Translations under genes and position numbers: made by a program
Shown: positions 35,164-41,927 of the stretch, piece after piece
Layout: each line of letters starts with the position of its first letter
How positions within the stretch are numbered: the first letter of the stretch is position 1
The notes under the pieces: generated by a model
What the model was told of the DNA's origin: nothing
The model's input: the letters and a program-made list of their open reading frames with translations, nothing else
Database searches by the model: none
NCBI GenBank assembly: GCA_009694025.1
Contig: SHVZ01000015.1
Span: 1 to 47,088, forward strand
DNA: 47,088 bases
Direction: 5' to 3'
Origin: Alphaproteobacteria bacterium
Lineage (GTDB): Bacteria > Pseudomonadota > Alphaproteobacteria > SHVZ01

Positions 35164-35694
35164 CTATTCGGCCGCGCGCGACGGCGCGTGTCGACGCATC
35201 AGCCTGAGCGCCTCGGCGACGACATCAGGGTGATCCGAGGCGTGCTGGATGTCGTAGCCGACCGGCTCGCCGTCCGCGCCGAGGTCGATGACCAGGTCGC
35301 GCGCATCGTCCACCTGGCTGTCGACGCCCGTGTCCGGCCGCAGCTTGACGTACATGCTGTCGGTCACCGGGTCGTAGACGATATTTTTGTCTTGATTCCC
35401 GGGTCTCTCATAGAGACGGCGAAGATATTCTTCACGGCCCATTATTGGGAAATCAGCAAGATTGCGCAGTAGGGCGTCCGCCACATCGCGAGCGAGGATA
35501 CGCGCACGACTGCGGTGCTCTGGAGTCAGTCGCGTTGTCATCTTTCTACCGTGAACGTAGTCGCCTCTCAGCTGGAAGAGCTGTTTGTACTCCTCGTCGA
35601 CGTTCAAATTCGCCGTTAGTGCCCTAGCTCTATGGCTAATAATCTTGCGCCCGTCACCAATCTCCAGCTTCATGGCAGCTTCGATAGAGATCAT
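35164..35694 (-). pseudogene. 3' segment of the interrupted HEPN-like gene, fused to a DUF2283 domain
   Basis: This frame (176 residues from ATG 35694) holds an acidic/basic helix pair with LFQLRGDYVHGRKM near residue 40. RGDYVH fits the HEPN ribonuclease pattern R-x4-H, and the -VHG ending is that of Apea-like HEPN domains. From about residue 105 it becomes YDPVTDSMYVKLRPDTGVDS, a DUF2283 domain, with high-GC codons, while the part before has lower GC. It is in the same frame as the two segments upstream, 24 bp after an internal TAA at 35719-35721. The likeliest reading is the C-terminal part of one broken gene. Confidence 0.55.
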
Positions 35695-35718
35695 GTGACT
35701 CAGGAATTCGTCGACACC

Positions 35719-36069
35719 TTATTCTTTGTGCGCCTTCACCATGAAGTGCGCTACGAGTGGATTGACAATGAGAGGACCTTCGGCTGCGACTCTTCGTTCC
35801 ACGTCCGACCATATTGACCATACTCGACGGGTATGGTCCTCAAGATCATCGAGCTTTTCCGGATTAAGATACCTTTGTAGGGGGCGCTCACTCTCTACAA
35901 CGTCATAGGTTGAGCCGTAGGCGTATGGTTCCCATGTCAAGTCATCAGCGGATGGGAATTGCCTTTGATCGGCAAATGGATCGGAGCTGGCGCTGTAGAT
36001 CCACGGCACTTTGAACGCGCGCCAATCTCCCCTCGCATCAAGAGCTTGTTCCCACGGGAAGAGCGTCAA
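35719..36069 (-). pseudogene. Middle segment of the interrupted HEPN-like gene
   Basis: The 116 codons from ATG 36069 (LTLFPWEQALDARGDWRAF...) are in the same frame as the segments on both sides. The frame is open upstream to the TGA at 36130 (reading NHVDPHQPVWGAAVDKALFA before this ATG), so the ATG is probably internal. It ends in a TAA at 35719-35721 after KAHKE; reading past it continues GVDEFLSHMISIEAAMKLE. The helical content fits the region before a C-terminal HEPN domain. I do not recognise a separate family. Confidence 0.5.
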
Positions 36070-36129
36070 TGCGAAGAGTGCCTTGTCGACCGCGGCACCC
36101 CATACGGGTTGGTGCGGATCGACGTGATT

Positions 36130-36696
36130 TCACGAATCTAAAATGACCTCATACAGCGGCCAAACGCGCGACTGCACGCTGTCAACCGAACAATTCTCAC
36201 GAACGATCAGCCACGTAAATTCCGCAAACCGCTGGATGTCTGAAACTGGATTCAGATGATGCCGAAGCAGACGACGAGTTCCAATCAGATCGCCCAAGGC
36301 CGGTGCTGAAAGTGTCGACACCGAGCAGTCGCCGAAGCTTAATGCTGGGATATCGCCTGCTTGATCCAATGGCACCAGGTGGACGACTTCGAAACGAGTT
36401 TTAGTGAAGCCATCGTGGATGACTCGCGCCACGTCTGCTCCAGACGGATAGGCTTTGTCGTCGAACCAAGGCGCCCCGGTATAGCGAAGCGCATTTTGGA
36501 GCCCGGACAGCAGGAGTGACTGGTCGAATGACGACTTCACGGGATGCCTGCCGCCGGCACTGCCGTACAGTTCGGTGCAAACTCTGACAAGTTCGCCGAA
36601 TTCGAATTCGTGCCACCACCCGCGCCCGAATGAATGTCCTTTCTGCCAAAGCGCTTCTATCGCATCAACAAGAGGCGCAGGGACGAGCGACGTCAT
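36130..36696 (-). pseudogene. 5' segment of the interrupted HEPN-like gene, in the toxin operon
   Basis: The 188 residues start at ATG 36696 (MTSLVPAPLVDAIEALWQKG), with GGAAA upstream and just 2 bp after the toxin stop at 36699. That spacing implies coupling to the toxin-antitoxin pair. The frame ends at TGA 36130-36132 and then stays open. I recognise no domain in this part; its Trp-rich helices (GRGWWHEFEFGELVRVC) resemble N-terminal regions of large HEPN proteins. GC is visibly lower than in the neighbouring genes, as expected for acquired DNA. Confidence 0.5.
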
Positions 36697-36698
36697 TG

Positions 36699-37034
36699 CT
36701 ATTTTCCTTTCGCCCACCGTGCAAACTCACGATAGACCCGGTCGTCATTGCGCGGGCCGAGGATCGCGACGAACACCTCGTCGCCCTCGATCCGGTAGAT
36801 GACGCGATACTCGCCGACATCGATGCGAAGCCAGCCGGTGAAGCCCTTGAGGGGCCGGCAGTCATGGGGCGTCGCATCGACGGAGAGGGCGAGAATCCTC
36901 TCGGCGAGTTGTGCCTGAGCGCGATTACTCAGCCGCGACAGCGATTTTGCGGCGGCGCGATTGAGCCGGACGTTTCTTCGCCGTCTCGGCCCGCTTGGTC
37001 CGCCGGGCGGTGCCTCTGCCGACCCCGCGCCCAT
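36699..37034 (-). CDS. RelE/ParE-family toxin
   Basis: The 111-residue protein contains VRLNRAAAKSLSRLSNRAQAQLAERI, then PLKGFTGWLRIDVGEYRVIYRIEGDEVFVAILGPRND and VYREFARW. This is the compact RelE fold with its basic active-site residues (messenger RNA cleavage at the ribosome, or gyrase inhibition in the ParE branch). ATG 37034 adds 20 Pro/Arg-rich residues before the family start and overlaps the antitoxin gene by 110 bp. No in-frame start lies nearer, so the true start is unsure. Confidence 0.8.
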   Translation of the reverse strand: MGAGSAEAPPGGPSGPRRRRNVRLNRAAAKSLSRLSNRAQAQLAERILALSVDATPHDCRPLKGFTGWLRIDVGEYRVIYRIEGDEVFVAILGPRNDDRVYREFARWAKGK

Positions 37035-37287
37035 CCGTCTCTCCCATCATCCGGCGCAACATGGTGGCCGATTCTTCAATCGAAAGGTAGTCGCTCTCGG
37101 CGTGCGCCCGCTCCGCCGCCGTCCCCCAGACGAGGTCGGATTCCTTCCGGAGAAGCGCGAAGGCGCGTGCCGAAAGCAAGACGAGATCCGGCCGGCCGTT
37201 CCGGGTGATGACGACCGGACCGGCACGCGCCTCGTCGGCGACGTCGCCGAGGCGGTTCTTCAGGTCCGTCGCGGTGAATTTGAGCAT
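36925..37287 (-). CDS. Phd/YefM-family antitoxin
   Basis: The 120-residue protein begins MLKFTATDLKNRLGDVADEARAGPVVITRNGRPDLVLLSA, the Phd/YefM DNA-binding fold, and ends in a toxin-binding region up to about residue 80 (MMGETDG). A basic tail of about 40 residues then follows (RRTKRAETAKKRPAQSRRRK), which is unusual and lies over the toxin start in another frame. A frameshift that lengthened the antitoxin is one explanation. The start at ATG 37287 fits the family. An AT-rich palindrome lies about 50 bp upstream. Confidence 0.8.
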   Translation of the reverse strand: MLKFTATDLKNRLGDVADEARAGPVVITRNGRPDLVLLSARAFALLRKESDLVWGTAAERAHAESDYLSIEESATMLRRMMGETDGRGVGRGTARRTKRAETAKKRPAQSRRRKIAVAAE

Positions 37288-37334
37288 GACGCAACTCCGG
37301 TCGCGGTGGCATGTATGGGGCCCGATCATAGCCT

Positions 37335-37352
37335 AATTAGCTAATTTAGCTA
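37335..37352. promoter_or_regulatory. AT-rich palindrome ahead of the Phd/RelE operon
   Basis: aattagctaatt (37335-37346) is a perfect palindrome, and tagcta occurs twice, 9 bp apart (37338 and 37347). It lies in a strongly AT-rich patch inside a GC-rich region, about 50 bp before the antitoxin start. It is a good candidate for the operon promoter and the operator bound by the antitoxin. Confidence 0.6.
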
Positions 37353-37359
37353 CTTACAC

Positions 37360-38103
37360 ATGACGCCCCCGCCCCGCCCGGCCGCCATCCTCTTCGACCT
37401 CGACGACACGCTCATCTCCTATTCGGGCGAGCGGCGCGAGGCGTGGGCGGAGACGCTCGCCCCTCTCGCCGATCGGCTCGGGGGGCGCGGCGTCGACGAC
37501 GTCTTCAAGGCGATGGACGCCGAGATGCGCTGGTTCTGGTCGGAGCCCCGACGTCACCGCGAGGGCCGGCTCGACATGCAGGCGGCGCGGCTTCGGATCT
37601 GCGCCGGCGGCTTCGCCCGTCTCGGCATCGCCGACGCGGCGCTGACCCACGAGGTCGCCCTCGCCTTCCACGCCAACCGCGAGAAGCGCATCCGCCTCTT
37701 CGACGACGCGCACCGCGTGCTCGACACGCTCAAGGCCTCCGGCTTTCGGCTCGGCCTGATCACCAACGGCGAGGCCGGGGCGCAGCGTGGCAAGGTCGAG
37801 CGCTTCGAGCTCGGCCCCCGCTTCCACCACATCCAGATCGAGGGTGAGCTGGGGCTCGGCAAACCGGAACCGGCCGCCTATGCGCATGCGCTGGGGAGGC
37901 TGGAGGCGACGGCGGCCGAGACCTGGATCGTCGGCGACAATCTCGAATGGGAGGTCGCCGTGCCGCAGCGCCTGGGCTTCGCCCGCGCCATCTGGTTCGA
38001 CGGCCATGGCCGCGGCCTGCCGGCGAAATCCGAGGTGCGTCCGACGCACAGCCTCGGCCTGCTCCGCGACCTCCTGCCGATGGTGGGGCTGGCGGCGGTG
38101 TGA
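37360..38103 (+). CDS. HAD-superfamily hydrolase (phosphatase)
   Basis: The 247-residue protein has the HAD nucleophile motif ILFDLDDTLISY at residues 10-21, motif II in LGLITNGEAGA, the lysine in LGLGKPEPAAY and motif IV in IVGDNLEWEV. It should be a soluble phosphatase of the YjjG/pyrimidine-5'-nucleotidase type. ATG 37360 has no strong ribosome site; it is the only start that keeps the nucleophile near the N-terminus. The substrate is unknown. Confidence 0.85.
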   Translation: MTPPPRPAAILFDLDDTLISYSGERREAWAETLAPLADRLGGRGVDDVFKAMDAEMRWFWSEPRRHREGRLDMQAARLRICAGGFARLGIADAALTHEVALAFHANREKRIRLFDDAHRVLDTLKASGFRLGLITNGEAGAQRGKVERFELGPRFHHIQIEGELGLGKPEPAAYAHALGRLEATAAETWIVGDNLEWEVAVPQRLGFARAIWFDGHGRGLPAKSEVRPTHSLGLLRDLLPMVGLAAV

Positions 38104-38120
38104 ACCACGCGCAGACATTG

Positions 38121-38188
38121 CGGCCGCCTGAAAATTCTTGCGGCCGTTAACCCGGCCTCAAGGATTGGTGCGGATACTGGCGTCATGT
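38121..38188 (+). promoter_or_regulatory. Leader/promoter module, copy A, before the PAS gene
   Basis: This 68-bp stretch contains gccgcctgaaaa, gcggccgttaaccc, ctcaaggattg, then gcggatactggcgtcATG. The same ordered blocks occur at 38888-38956 and 39141-39210, always ending in an ATG at the same place. It carries the ribosome-site region and probably the promoter of the PAS gene. Confidence 0.6.
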
Positions 38189-38757
38189 CGCCCCCCATCG
38201 CCTTTCCCGCCTGCCTCAACAGCCTGTTCGCGCTGTGGAACACCAAGCGCGGCCGTCGGGCGATGCCGTCTCGTCACGACTTCCGGACGGCCGAGCTCGA
38301 GCCCTGGCTGGCCGAGCTGCACCTCGTCGCCGTCCGCCCGGAAGGGCTCCGTTTCATCGTCTTCGCGCCCGGTCCGGCGACCCGCTACGGCGCCGAGATG
38401 ACCGGCCGCTACGTCGCCGACCTCGAGCCTCGGAGCATGGCCGACGAGGTCGAGCACGCTTATCTCGCCGCAGCCGAGACCCGCACCCCGGTGTTCGGGG
38501 CCCGGGTCCCCCAGGGTCTCGGCAGCCAGCGTCAGAGCTGGTCGCGCCTGATCCTGCCCCTGTCCGAGGATGGGCTCGCGGTCGATCGTCTGTTCGTGGC
38601 GGTCTGGGACGGCGGCATCGGCGTCGGTGCGCGTAGCCCCGCCGCCAAGTCGATTCTCACCTCCAAATGGATTCTGGCGGAGGCGTTCGAATTCGATCTT
38701 GCGCAGCCCGTCCCCACCTCCCCCCGGGTCGGGAAGATCGCCGCCCAGGCGAAGTAG
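38185..38757 (+). CDS. PAS_5-type single-domain protein
   Basis: This 190-residue protein resembles the PAS-fold family seen at 16750-17271. Its landmarks are HDFRTAELEPWLAELHLVAV, then TRYGAEMTGRYVADLEP and a C-terminal SWSRLILPLSEDG strand, the same strand-helix plan (compare YGADVAASYGQDMTRR). No output domain is present, so it probably acts as a small sensor. It is expressed from a leader module that also precedes the chemoreceptor, suggesting shared control. A Rho-independent terminator follows at 38823-38858. Confidence 0.7.
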   Translation: MSPPIAFPACLNSLFALWNTKRGRRAMPSRHDFRTAELEPWLAELHLVAVRPEGLRFIVFAPGPATRYGAEMTGRYVADLEPRSMADEVEHAYLAAAETRTPVFGARVPQGLGSQRQSWSRLILPLSEDGLAVDRLFVAVWDGGIGVGARSPAAKSILTSKWILAEAFEFDLAQPVPTSPRVGKIAAQAK

Positions 38758-38822
38758 CGGCGAGCACCGGTCTCGTTCTTCCGTCGGCGTTTGTCGTCGT
38801 GTGTCCTCCCGTCTACCTCCTC

Positions 38823-38858
38823 GAAGGCCTTGCGGTCTCTCCGCCGGGCCTTCTTTTT
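38823..38858 (+). terminator. Rho-independent terminator after the PAS gene
   Basis: gaaggcc and ggccttc form a stem followed by ttttt. It lies about 65 bp after the PAS stop. A second copy follows 254 bp downstream as part of the tandem repeat. Confidence 0.75.
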
Positions 38859-38887
38859 CGCGCTCCCTGTTCTTGCCCGGCCTTGCC

Positions 38888-38956
38888 GGGCCGCCTGAAA
38901 AAAATTTGCGGCCGTTAACCCGATCTCAAGGATTGACGCCGATACTGACGTCATGT
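38888..38956 (+). promoter_or_regulatory. Leader module, copy B, before a 41-codon frame
   Basis: Same blocks as copy A: gccgcctgaaaaaaatt, gcggccgttaaccc, gatctcaaggattg, gccgatactgacgtcATG. The ATG at 38953 opens [24 protein letters not shown]... which stops after 41 codons and matches no family I know. It is followed by a terminator, so a short transcript is possible. Confidence 0.55.
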
Positions 38957-39076
38957 CCATCGCCGCCGCCCCCTCCCCCCGGGCTGCGGAGATGGCCGGC
39001 GCAGCCGAGTACGGTGATCGCCGGGTTCGTTGTTCAAGTCGTGCTTATTGTCGTGTGTCCTCCCATCTACCCCCTT

Positions 39077-39111
39077 GAAGGCCCTGCGCCCCCCGCCGGG
39101 CCTTCTTTTTT
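39077..39111 (+). terminator. Rho-independent terminator, repeat copy
   Basis: gaaggcc and ggccttc pair, followed by tttttt. It would end any transcript begun at leader copy B, just before leader copy C. Confidence 0.7.
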
Positions 39112-39140
39112 CGCGCTCCCTGTTCGTGCTCGGCCTTGCC

Positions 39141-39210
39141 GCGCCGCCTGAAAAAAATTTTGCCGCGGTTAACCCGATCTCAAAGATTGATTCCGATACT
39201 GGCGTCATGT
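39141..39210 (+). promoter_or_regulatory. Leader module, copy C, before the chemoreceptor
   Basis: The blocks gccgcctgaaaaaaatttt, gcggttaaccc, gatctcaaagattg and ccgatactggcgtcATG repeat those of copies A and B. The ATG at 39207 is in frame with the chemoreceptor gene and open all the way ([16 protein letters not shown]...), which would add 30 residues to its N-terminus. Confidence 0.55.
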
Positions 39211-39296
39211 CCCTGGCCGGCGCAGCCGAATACGGTGATCGCCGGTCTCGTTTTTTAGCGTGCGTTTACGACAACAGAAGCTGTGAGAGGCGCGTG

Positions 39297-40973
39297 ATGA
39301 ACTTCTCAATCCGTGTCAGGCTGCTGACATCGCTTGCGTTGATGTTCCTGTCCCTGATTGTGATCGGCGGTTACGGCTGGCTGGCGCTCGGCCAGTCCAA
39401 CGCGGGCCTGACGGCGATGTATGTAGACCGAGTGATGCCGCTCCGCGACCTCAAGGCGGTCGCCGACGCCTACGCCGTCAACATCGTCGACACCGCGCAC
39501 AAGGCCCGCAACGGCAACATCGACATCGCCGAAGCCCTGTCGAACGTCGCGGATGCGCGCGCCACGCTCGCCAAGCACTGGGCGTCCTACGAAAAATCAG
39601 ACAAGGGAACCGCCGAGAAGAAACTCGCCGAAGAGACGCTGACGCTGATGACGGCGGCGGACCGCGAAGTCACGACCTTGCACGACATTCTCACCTCGAG
39701 GAACCCGGCGGCGCTCGACCGCTTCGTCGTCGACCGGCTGTACCCGGCAATCGATCCGGTTTCGTCGGCCGTCGAAAAGCTGGTGTTCCTGCAGCTCAAC
39801 GAGGCCCAGAAGCTCGACGCCGACGCAAAGGCTCGGTTCGACAGCGCGCGCCGCATCATGCTCGCCGCCGTGCTGCTGGCGATTTCCATTGCCGTATTCG
39901 CCGGCTTCACCACCGTGGTGCATGTGACGCGACCGGTCACCGCGATGGCCGCCGCGATGCGCCGGCTGGCGGGCGGCGACATGACCGCCGACGTGCCCGC
40001 CATCGGCCGCAAGGACGAGATCGGCGACATGGCCGGCGCGGTGCAGATCTTCAAGGACAACATGATCGAGAACGGCCGTCTGAGTGCCGACCAGGTCGAC
40101 CTCGAGCAGCGCACCGATGCCGAGCGCCGCAAGGCGCTGCTCGACCTCGCGGACACGCTCGAAGCCAGTGTTGGCGGCATCGCCAATTCGATCTCCTCGC
40201 AAGCAGGCGACATGCTGGCCACCGCCCAGTCGATGGCGCGGGCATCCGACGACACGGCCCAGCAGGCGACCGCGGCCGCCACCGCGTCCGAGGAAGCCTC
40301 GGCGAACGTCCAGACCGTCGCGTCGGCGACCGAAGAGCTGACCGGGTCCGTTGCCGAGGTCGGCAGGCAGGTCGAACGGTCGACCCGCATCGCTGGCCAG
40401 GCGGTCGAGGAGGCCGAAGCCACCAACGCCGCCATCAAAGGGCTGGTCGAGATGGCGCAGAACGTCGACAACGTGGTCAAGATCATCAGCGACATCGCCG
40501 CCCAGACCAATCTTCTGGCGCTGAACGCGACGATCGAGGCGGCCCGCGCCGGCGAGGCCGGTAGGGGCTTCGCGGTCGTGGCCTCCGAGGTCAAAGCGCT
40601 GGCGAACCAGACGGCGAAGGCAACCGGGGACATCGGCAGCCAGATCAGCGCGATGCAGGACGCGACCGCCAACTCCGTCAGCCGTATCGAGAAGATCGGC
40701 ACGACGATCGTCGAGCTGAACCAGATCGCCCAGACCATCGCCTCGTCGGTGGACGAGCAGGGCGCGGCGACGCGGGAGATCGCGCGCAACGTCCAGAATG
40801 CGTCGCGGGGAACCCAGGAAGTTTCGTCGAACATCGGCGTCGTCAGCCAGGCGGCCGGAGCGACCGGAGCGGCGGCGACTCAGGTGCAGGCCGCGTCGGG
40901 CGAACTGGCGAAGCTGGGCGCGAGCTTGAAGACCGAGGTCACCCGCATCCTCGCCGGCGTCCGCGCCGCCTAG
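39297..40973 (+). CDS. Methyl-accepting chemotaxis protein
   Basis: The 558-residue receptor has a first membrane helix at about residues 9-31, a periplasmic four-helix bundle (to about residue 180), a second helix ([18 protein letters not shown]), a HAMP domain with [17 protein letters not shown], and a long signalling hairpin. The hairpin's conserved tip includes [21 protein letters not shown]. It signals to CheA/CheW at the cell pole. No CheR-docking pentapeptide ends the protein. The start at ATG 39297 has AGAGG upstream and gives the usual [12 protein letters not shown] 39207 is in frame too. The ligand is unknown. Confidence 0.9.
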   Translation: MNFSIRVRLLTSLALMFLSLIVIGGYGWLALGQSNAGLTAMYVDRVMPLRDLKAVADAYAVNIVDTAHKARNGNIDIAEALSNVADARATLAKHWASYEKSDKGTAEKKLAEETLTLMTAADREVTTLHDILTSRNPAALDRFVVDRLYPAIDPVSSAVEKLVFLQLNEAQKLDADAKARFDSARRIMLAAVLLAISIAVFAGFTTVVHVTRPVTAMAAAMRRLAGGDMTADVPAIGRKDEIGDMAGAVQIFKDNMIENGRLSADQVDLEQRTDAERRKALLDLADTLEASVGGIANSISSQAGDMLATAQSMARASDDTAQQATAAATASEEASANVQTVASATEELTGSVAEVGRQVERSTRIAGQAVEEAEATNAAIKGLVEMAQNVDNVVKIISDIAAQTNLLALNATIEAARAGEAGRGFAVVASEVKALANQTAKATGDIGSQISAMQDATANSVSRIEKIGTTIVELNQIAQTIASSVDEQGAATREIARNVQNASRGTQEVSSNIGVVSQAAGATGAAATQVQAASGELAKLGASLKTEVTRILAGVRAA

Positions 40974-41004
40974 CCGACAAGGGATCAGCCGCCGGCCGAC
41001 CGGC

Positions 41005-41046
41005 CCGGCGACACGTCACGGCGGAAGGCCGTGAGAACGTCGCCGG
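41005..41046. terminator. Hairpin between convergent chemoreceptor and ribH genes
   Basis: ccggcgac, then cgtcacggc, pairs with gccgtga and gtcgccgg around ggaag. It lies 30 bp after the chemoreceptor stop and 32 bp beyond the ribH stop on the other strand. There is no T-run, so function is inferred from position. Confidence 0.45.
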
Positions 41047-41077
41047 ACCAATCGTCGTTTCTTCGCGCCGGTGGCGC

Positions 41078-41575
41078 CTAGTCGGCCGCGAGTTCCATCT
41101 GGCGCAAGCACTCGATGTTGCCGAGCGTCCGCCAGCAGGCCGAGGCCGCCTCGGCGCCCTTGACCTGGAAGTGCTGGCGGAAGAACCGGCGGTGCTCGTC
41201 GTGCTCGTGGAAGGCCTGCGGCGTCAGCACGGCCGAGATCACGGGCACCGACGTGGCGAGCTGCACCTGCATCAATCCTGCGATCACCGCGTCGGAGACG
41301 AACTCGTGACGATAGATGCCGCCGTTGACCACGAGGCCGGCGGCGACCACCGCCAGATAGCGCCCGCTCTCGGCCAGCAGCTTCGCCTCCAGCGGGATCT
41401 CGAAGACGCCCGGCACCTCGTAGAGATCGATCCGGTCCTCCGGGTGACCGAGGCGGGCGATCTCCGTGACGAACGCCGTCCGGCATTCGTCGACGATGTC
41501 CTTGTGCCAACAGGACTGGACGAAGGCGATGCGGCCTTCGCCGGGATTGACGGTGGTCGGGTGGCGCTGATTCAT
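41078..41575 (-). CDS. ribH: 6,7-dimethyl-8-ribityllumazine synthase, type II-like
   Basis: The 165-residue enzyme makes the direct precursor of riboflavin. Landmarks are IAFVQSCWHKDIVDECRTAF, LYEVPGVFEIPLEAKLLA, VAAGLVVNGGIYRHEFVSDAVIAG and HDEHRRFFRQHF with the catalytic His. The YRHEFV and HDEH stretches are those of RibH2, the decameric second synthase of Rhizobiales and relatives, not of the classical form. The start at ATG 41575 has AAAGGAAG upstream. It stands alone behind an FMN riboswitch; other riboflavin genes are not in the window. Confidence 0.9.
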   Translation of the reverse strand: MNQRHPTTVNPGEGRIAFVQSCWHKDIVDECRTAFVTEIARLGHPEDRIDLYEVPGVFEIPLEAKLLAESGRYLAVVAAGLVVNGGIYRHEFVSDAVIAGLMQVQLATSVPVISAVLTPQAFHEHDEHRRFFRQHFQVKGAEAASACWRTLGNIECLRQMELAAD

Positions 41576-41656
41576 CGGGCTTCCTTTCGGGTGAAGCGTT
41601 GAATCAGGGCGCACGGGCATGGTTCCGGAGGAGGCCGAAGCCTCGCCCGGGCATCC

Positions 41657-41811
41657 CGTTCTCTTTCATCCGGACTGTCACCGTCGGCTTCGGAATCGCA
41701 CCGAATCTGCTGTCCTAAGGCGGTTTCGACAGAAACCGCCGAAGCGCTCGCGGGCTTGGACGATCGCTCGCCCTCACCGCCGGTGGGGACTTCCACCCCG
41801 CCCCGAGAACG
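41657..41811 (-). ncRNA. FMN riboswitch (RFN element)
   Basis: On the minus strand the conserved RFN blocks appear in order: ggggcggggtggaagtcccc, accggcggtga, agcccgcgagcg, ggacagcagattcggtg, gattccgaagccgacggtga, cagtccggatgaaagagaac. The closing stem P1 pairs cgttctc (41805-41811) with gagaacg (41657-41663). It controls ribH 82 bp downstream: FMN binding should lower expression. A short gaggc-ttcg-gcctc hairpin follows without a T-run, pointing to control of translation start. tatagt near 41842-41847 is a possible -10 box. Confidence 0.95.
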
Positions 41812-41927
41812 TGCCGCCCGGGACATCCGGACGGCACGCGCACTATAGGCGAGGGCCGAGCGTCTTCAAACCTCGCCTTACCGCGACGACGCTGCGCGTC
41901 GCGTCAAGCGAGGTCGCGGACGCTAAG

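Larger units (their letters stand above)
38760..39245 (+). repeat. Tandem repeat of about 220-253 bp (terminator plus leader module)
   Basis: Units start at about 38762, 39015 and (partial) 39235. Each runs through gtgtgtcctccc, a terminator hairpin, cgcgctccctgttc, the leader module and its ATG, then (in units two and three) ggccggcgcagccgagtacggtgatcgccgg. The copies differ at many positions, so they are not recent. The whole 538-bp gap between the PAS gene and the chemoreceptor is thus filled by this repeat and no separate gene is evident. Confidence 0.7.

Noticed and set aside
36130..36132. TGA as a selenocysteine codon in the HEPN-like frame
   Set aside because: No SECIS-like hairpin is apparent just after it, the context has no redox motif, and a second in-frame stop (TAA) also interrupts the frame.
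38140..38170. CtrA binding site in the repeated leader
   Set aside because: Only one TTAA half-site is present; the second TTAA seven bases on is absent.
38888..38956. Sigma-28 (flagellar) promoter in the repeated leader
   Set aside because: gccgatac resembles the -10 box, but no TAAA-like -35 box lies at the needed spacing, so the assignment is not supported.
38760..39245. CRISPR array
   Set aside because: The repeats are about 220-253 bp, diverged and contain terminators and leaders; spacing and length do not fit CRISPR.
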